From Bacteroidota bacterium (GTDB lineage: Bacteria > Bacteroidota > Ignavibacteria > Ignavibacteriales > Ignavibacteriaceae), in contig JAEYUD010000119.1 of the NCBI GenBank assembly GCA_023433685.1, positions 1 to 7,567 of the forward strand: a stretch of DNA of 7,567 nucleotides. The letters are read 5' to 3'. The translations under genes and the position numbers were made by a program. The stretch's first letter is position 1, and the number at the start of each line of letters is the position of its first letter. The notes beneath the pieces were generated by a model. That model was not told where the DNA came from. It saw only the letters and a list, made by a program, of their open reading frames with translations, and made no database searches. This document shows, one piece after another, positions 5,557 through 7,567 of this stretch.

Positions 5557-7567
5557 TTATTTTTCAAATACAGCCTTAAATATACGATATTTTAACCTAT
5601 CCCTGGGTGAAGGGAGTTCTTTTTGATCAATTCCCTTCAGTATCCGCGCTACTGCATCCGGATCGTTTGCCCGGGCAAGAAGTGTGCAAAGTTTCAGTTT
5701 ACCCGCGGGAGAGAGTTTCTCTTCGTACCCATTTAGATAGCTAACCTGTGGAAAAGGTAACAGCAACCGGAAACAAATATCAGTAATTTCTTCATACGCT
5801 GCCGGTTCACCTGTTTTCGAGACAAGATCGAGCATTATTTTCAACCGCTCCACAGCGGGTAAGGTGTTATAAACGAAGGGGTTGATCCGGTGACTCAGAA
5901 TAAACTTTACGAAACGATGGGTACCTGTAAATACTGAGGGGGTATTGCCTTTTTCGAACCAGTATTCAGCCTCGCTGGCGGTGGAAGTGTCGCCGGCGAG
6001 AATCGCTACACGGTATTTCAACAGGTTCACCCTCCCCAGGGTGGCGTGGTTCTTACCTTTCAAGTCAAATGTCTTCAAAGCTTTTAAAGCGTCACCGGAC
6101 TTGTTCAACAATACAAGAGACGCGATCTTACCCGTGAAGGCCTCGAACGAATCGTTTGAAGAGAGAATTTCATCATATATCCCGAGAGCCTCGTTGTATT
6201 TTTTATCCTGATAAAGTGAAACAGCTTCATTCATCAGTTCCGCGAGATACCTTGGACAGGTTTTCCTGATCAGTGGTTGTCTCTCAAGATACAGATCAAG
6301 TTCCTGGGGTGTAATTGTGCTTTTTACCCCGGATATATAGCTCTCCCACCCTTTTATAATCTCTTCTGCAGGTTTGCCGTATGTACCCGGCAGGTCACCA
6401 CTCTTATGATACAGTCTGAATTTAGTGTTTCCCTCCTTCTCAACAAGATACCGGGATATCGAACCACTCAAGGCGTACGCGAGCGTGGGGTTAGCGTCGA
6501 AAAATCCAAATCCGGGGAAAACTGAAAAGGGATCAACCTTGTATTTAGAGGTTTGAACTCCTGCCATAAATCCGTCAATATCATATCCCCCCACAAAACC
6601 ATCACCCGCGGTTGCCGCGCCCTCGATCAGTGCGGGATCAAATCCGTTTGCCACCTTGAATGGGCCCCATCCGAACTCCGCGGTAAAGAGATGAGCCAAC
6701 TCATGTTTCAGGCTCTGATCAAGATTCCCTCTTGTGGTAAACGCCACACCGAGCCATGGCTTCGCCACATCGGCATTCTCAACCCCCAGCCTCCTCTTTT
6801 TCGATCCACTGTCTTTGAAAATGATCGATTCCAGAACTCTTTTCGGTTCGATTCCGTAGAATTCCGAGAGTTGGGTGTAGTATATCTCGTGAGTAACTGC
6901 CACAAGATACCGTTCAGTGGGAGAAAGTTTTTCTTCTGAAAGTATGAAAAAATGGGCCGTGACAATGCTGTCCCTGAAATCACTTGTCATTTCCGCCTTA
7001 AGGGTTACAAGTCCGGCGGCGGTGGAAACAGGAAGTGAGAGAAGGGGCACTCCGGCGAGAATACCGAGCCCCCACCACATCCTTTTCATCACCGGATCAT
7101 TACGAAGTTTCTGCTCAAGAAGAACGATAGCCATCGAAAATATAATGATGCCAAAGCGGTAGAATATAATTTTCTCTGTAACCGGGATGAATTCGTCATA
7201 TATCACCCCCGGATAGTATGTGAAGATAGCGTTGAAGAGGTAGAACTGTGGGTAGAGGTAAAAATCGATTACCCAATTGAAGAGGAGGAGGAGGAAGAGT
7301 ATGAAAAATATGGTTCTCTTCAGTTTGATTCCCGTCAGTAGTACCACCGAGGCGATGGCAGTGCCTGCCACCGGAGCGGTTACAGTGAAAAGCAGATAAT
7401 ATTTGAGACCGCTTATAAAACTGCAATCACCCCGGACGATGTGTGCGATCAGGAAGAGGAAAGGTGGAACAGCGAGAAGAATCGCCACATTCAGAAAGAA
7501 AGTCCGGAGTTTATGATCTCCTGAAGAGTACTTAAAATAAAGAAGTCCCGATAACGCGGTTATCAGG
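5557..7567 (-). CDS. Polytopic membrane protein with periplasmic HExxH peptidase-MA-like domain and TPR-like C-terminus (5' end outside window)
   Basis: I do not recognise a named gene. The frame is open from the TAA at 5559-5557 through the right edge (669 residues readable). The first conventional start codon inside the window is a GTG at 7488, but the codons upstream read LITALSGLLYFKYSSGDHKL, a likely membrane segment and loop, and no ribosome site sits close to the GTG, so the real start is probably outside. Numbering from that GTG, further membrane segments lie near 1-18, 28-52, 58-82, 106-124 and 137-162. Lys/Arg-rich loops (GIKLKR, EQKLRNDPVMKR) suggest those loops are cytoplasmic and that the region after 163 is periplasmic. 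There HELAH (262-266; bases 6705-6691) and Glu289 in ALIEGAA, 23 residues on, form the HExxH...E pattern of gluzincin zinc peptidases. Residues about 414-475 look like TPR helices (LYQDKKYNEALGIYDEIL). Proteolysis is inferred; the substrate is unknown. It lies 14 nt before cca. Confidence 0.82.
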   Translation of the reverse strand, partial: LITALSGLLYFKYSSGDHKLRTFFLNVAILLAVPPFLFLIAHIVRGDCSFISGLKYYLLFTVTAPVAGTAIASVVLLTGIKLKRTIFFILFLLLLFNWVIDFYLYPQFYLFNAIFTYYPGVIYDEFIPVTEKIIFYRFGIIIFSMAIVLLEQKLRNDPVMKRMWWGLGILAGVPLLSLPVSTAAGLVTLKAEMTSDFRDSIVTAHFFILSEEKLSPTERYLVAVTHEIYYTQLSEFYGIEPKRVLESIIFKDSGSKKRRLGVENADVAKPWLGVAFTTRGNLDQSLKHELAHLFTAEFGWGPFKVANGFDPALIEGAATAGDGFVGGYDIDGFMAGVQTSKYKVDPFSVFPGFGFFDANPTLAYALSGSISRYLVEKEGNTKFRLYHKSGDLPGTYGKPAEEIIKGWESYISGVKSTITPQELDLYLERQPLIRKTCPRYLAELMNEAVSLYQDKKYNEALGIYDEILSSNDSFEAFTGKIASLVLLNKSGDALKALKTFDLKGKNHATLGRVNLLKYRVAILAGDTSTASEAEYWFEKGNTPSVFTGTHRFVKFILSHRINPFVYNTLPAVERLKIMLDLVSKTGEPAAYEEITDICFRLLLPFPQVSYLNGYEEKLSPAGKLKLCTLLARANDPDAVARILKGIDQKELPSPRDRLKYRIFKAVFEK

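Noticed and set aside
7283..7294. Four tandem AGG triplets (CTC on the coding strand)
   Set aside because: They encode part of a leucine-rich membrane helix and are short. Nothing else suggests a slippage or phase-variation tract, and triplet changes would keep the frame.
7301..7399. Plus-strand 32-codon ORF (MKNMVLFSLIPVSSTTEAMA...) preceded by AGGAGG about 6 nt upstream
   Set aside because: The AGGAGG comes from Leu/Phe codons (CTC, CTT, TTC) of a membrane helix on the other strand, so the apparent ribosome site has a simple explanation. The ORF lies fully antisense to a continuous membrane-protein frame.
7550..7564. Inverted repeat GATAAC-GCG-GTTATC near the right edge
   Set aside because: The arms are only 6 bp, and it lies inside the open membrane-protein frame, encoding ordinary residues. 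Repeats of this size are expected by chance in several kilobases.

Overview
All supported genes in this window lie on the minus strand, so it reads from high to low coordinates: a membrane-anchored HExxH protein (5557 to the right edge, 5'-truncated), a CCA-adding-type tRNA nucleotidyltransferase with an HD domain (4100-5542), then a four-gene tripartite efflux operon: TolC-like outer-membrane channel (2640-3968), HlyD/MacA-like adaptor (1329-2615), MacB/LolD-type ATPase (576-1316) and MacB-like permease (1-579, 3'-truncated). No RNA gene, CRISPR array, insertion sequence, phage gene or attachment site was recognised. The longest stretch without a gene is the 131 nt between the nucleotidyltransferase and the TolC-like gene.

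The organism is a Gram-negative (double-membrane) bacterium, since the operon needs an outer membrane. The protein style (TolC-like precursor with a signal peptide cleaved before Gln, MacB split into two polypeptides, nucleotidyltransferase of about 480 residues with an HD domain) suggests the Bacteroidota/Ignavibacteriota/Chlorobi group. Clear GGAG ribosome binding sites on two genes fit Ignavibacteriota or Chlorobi better than typical Bacteroidia. This placement is an inference from sequence style, not from a marker gene.

The efflux genes work as one machine. The ATPase and permease form the inner-membrane motor, the adaptor bridges the periplasm and the TolC-like protein forms the outer-membrane duct. 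Gene gaps are 24 nt, 12 nt and a 4-nt overlap, so they are almost certainly one transcript. A weak sigma70-like promoter and two near-identical 11-bp direct repeats exactly 20 bp apart lie upstream of the TolC-like gene and may be its control region. No regulator gene is visible and the substrate cannot be deduced.

The two genes on the right form a separate tight pair with a 14-nt gap. The least familiar item is the membrane protein. About six membrane segments are followed by a probably periplasmic domain with HELAH and a downstream Glu, as in gluzincin (peptidase-MA-like) metallopeptidases, and then a TPR-like helical region. Its reading frame stays open through the right edge of the window, so its true start is outside. 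The rest of the window looks like ordinary chromosomal housekeeping and transport content, and I see no convincing new multi-gene system.
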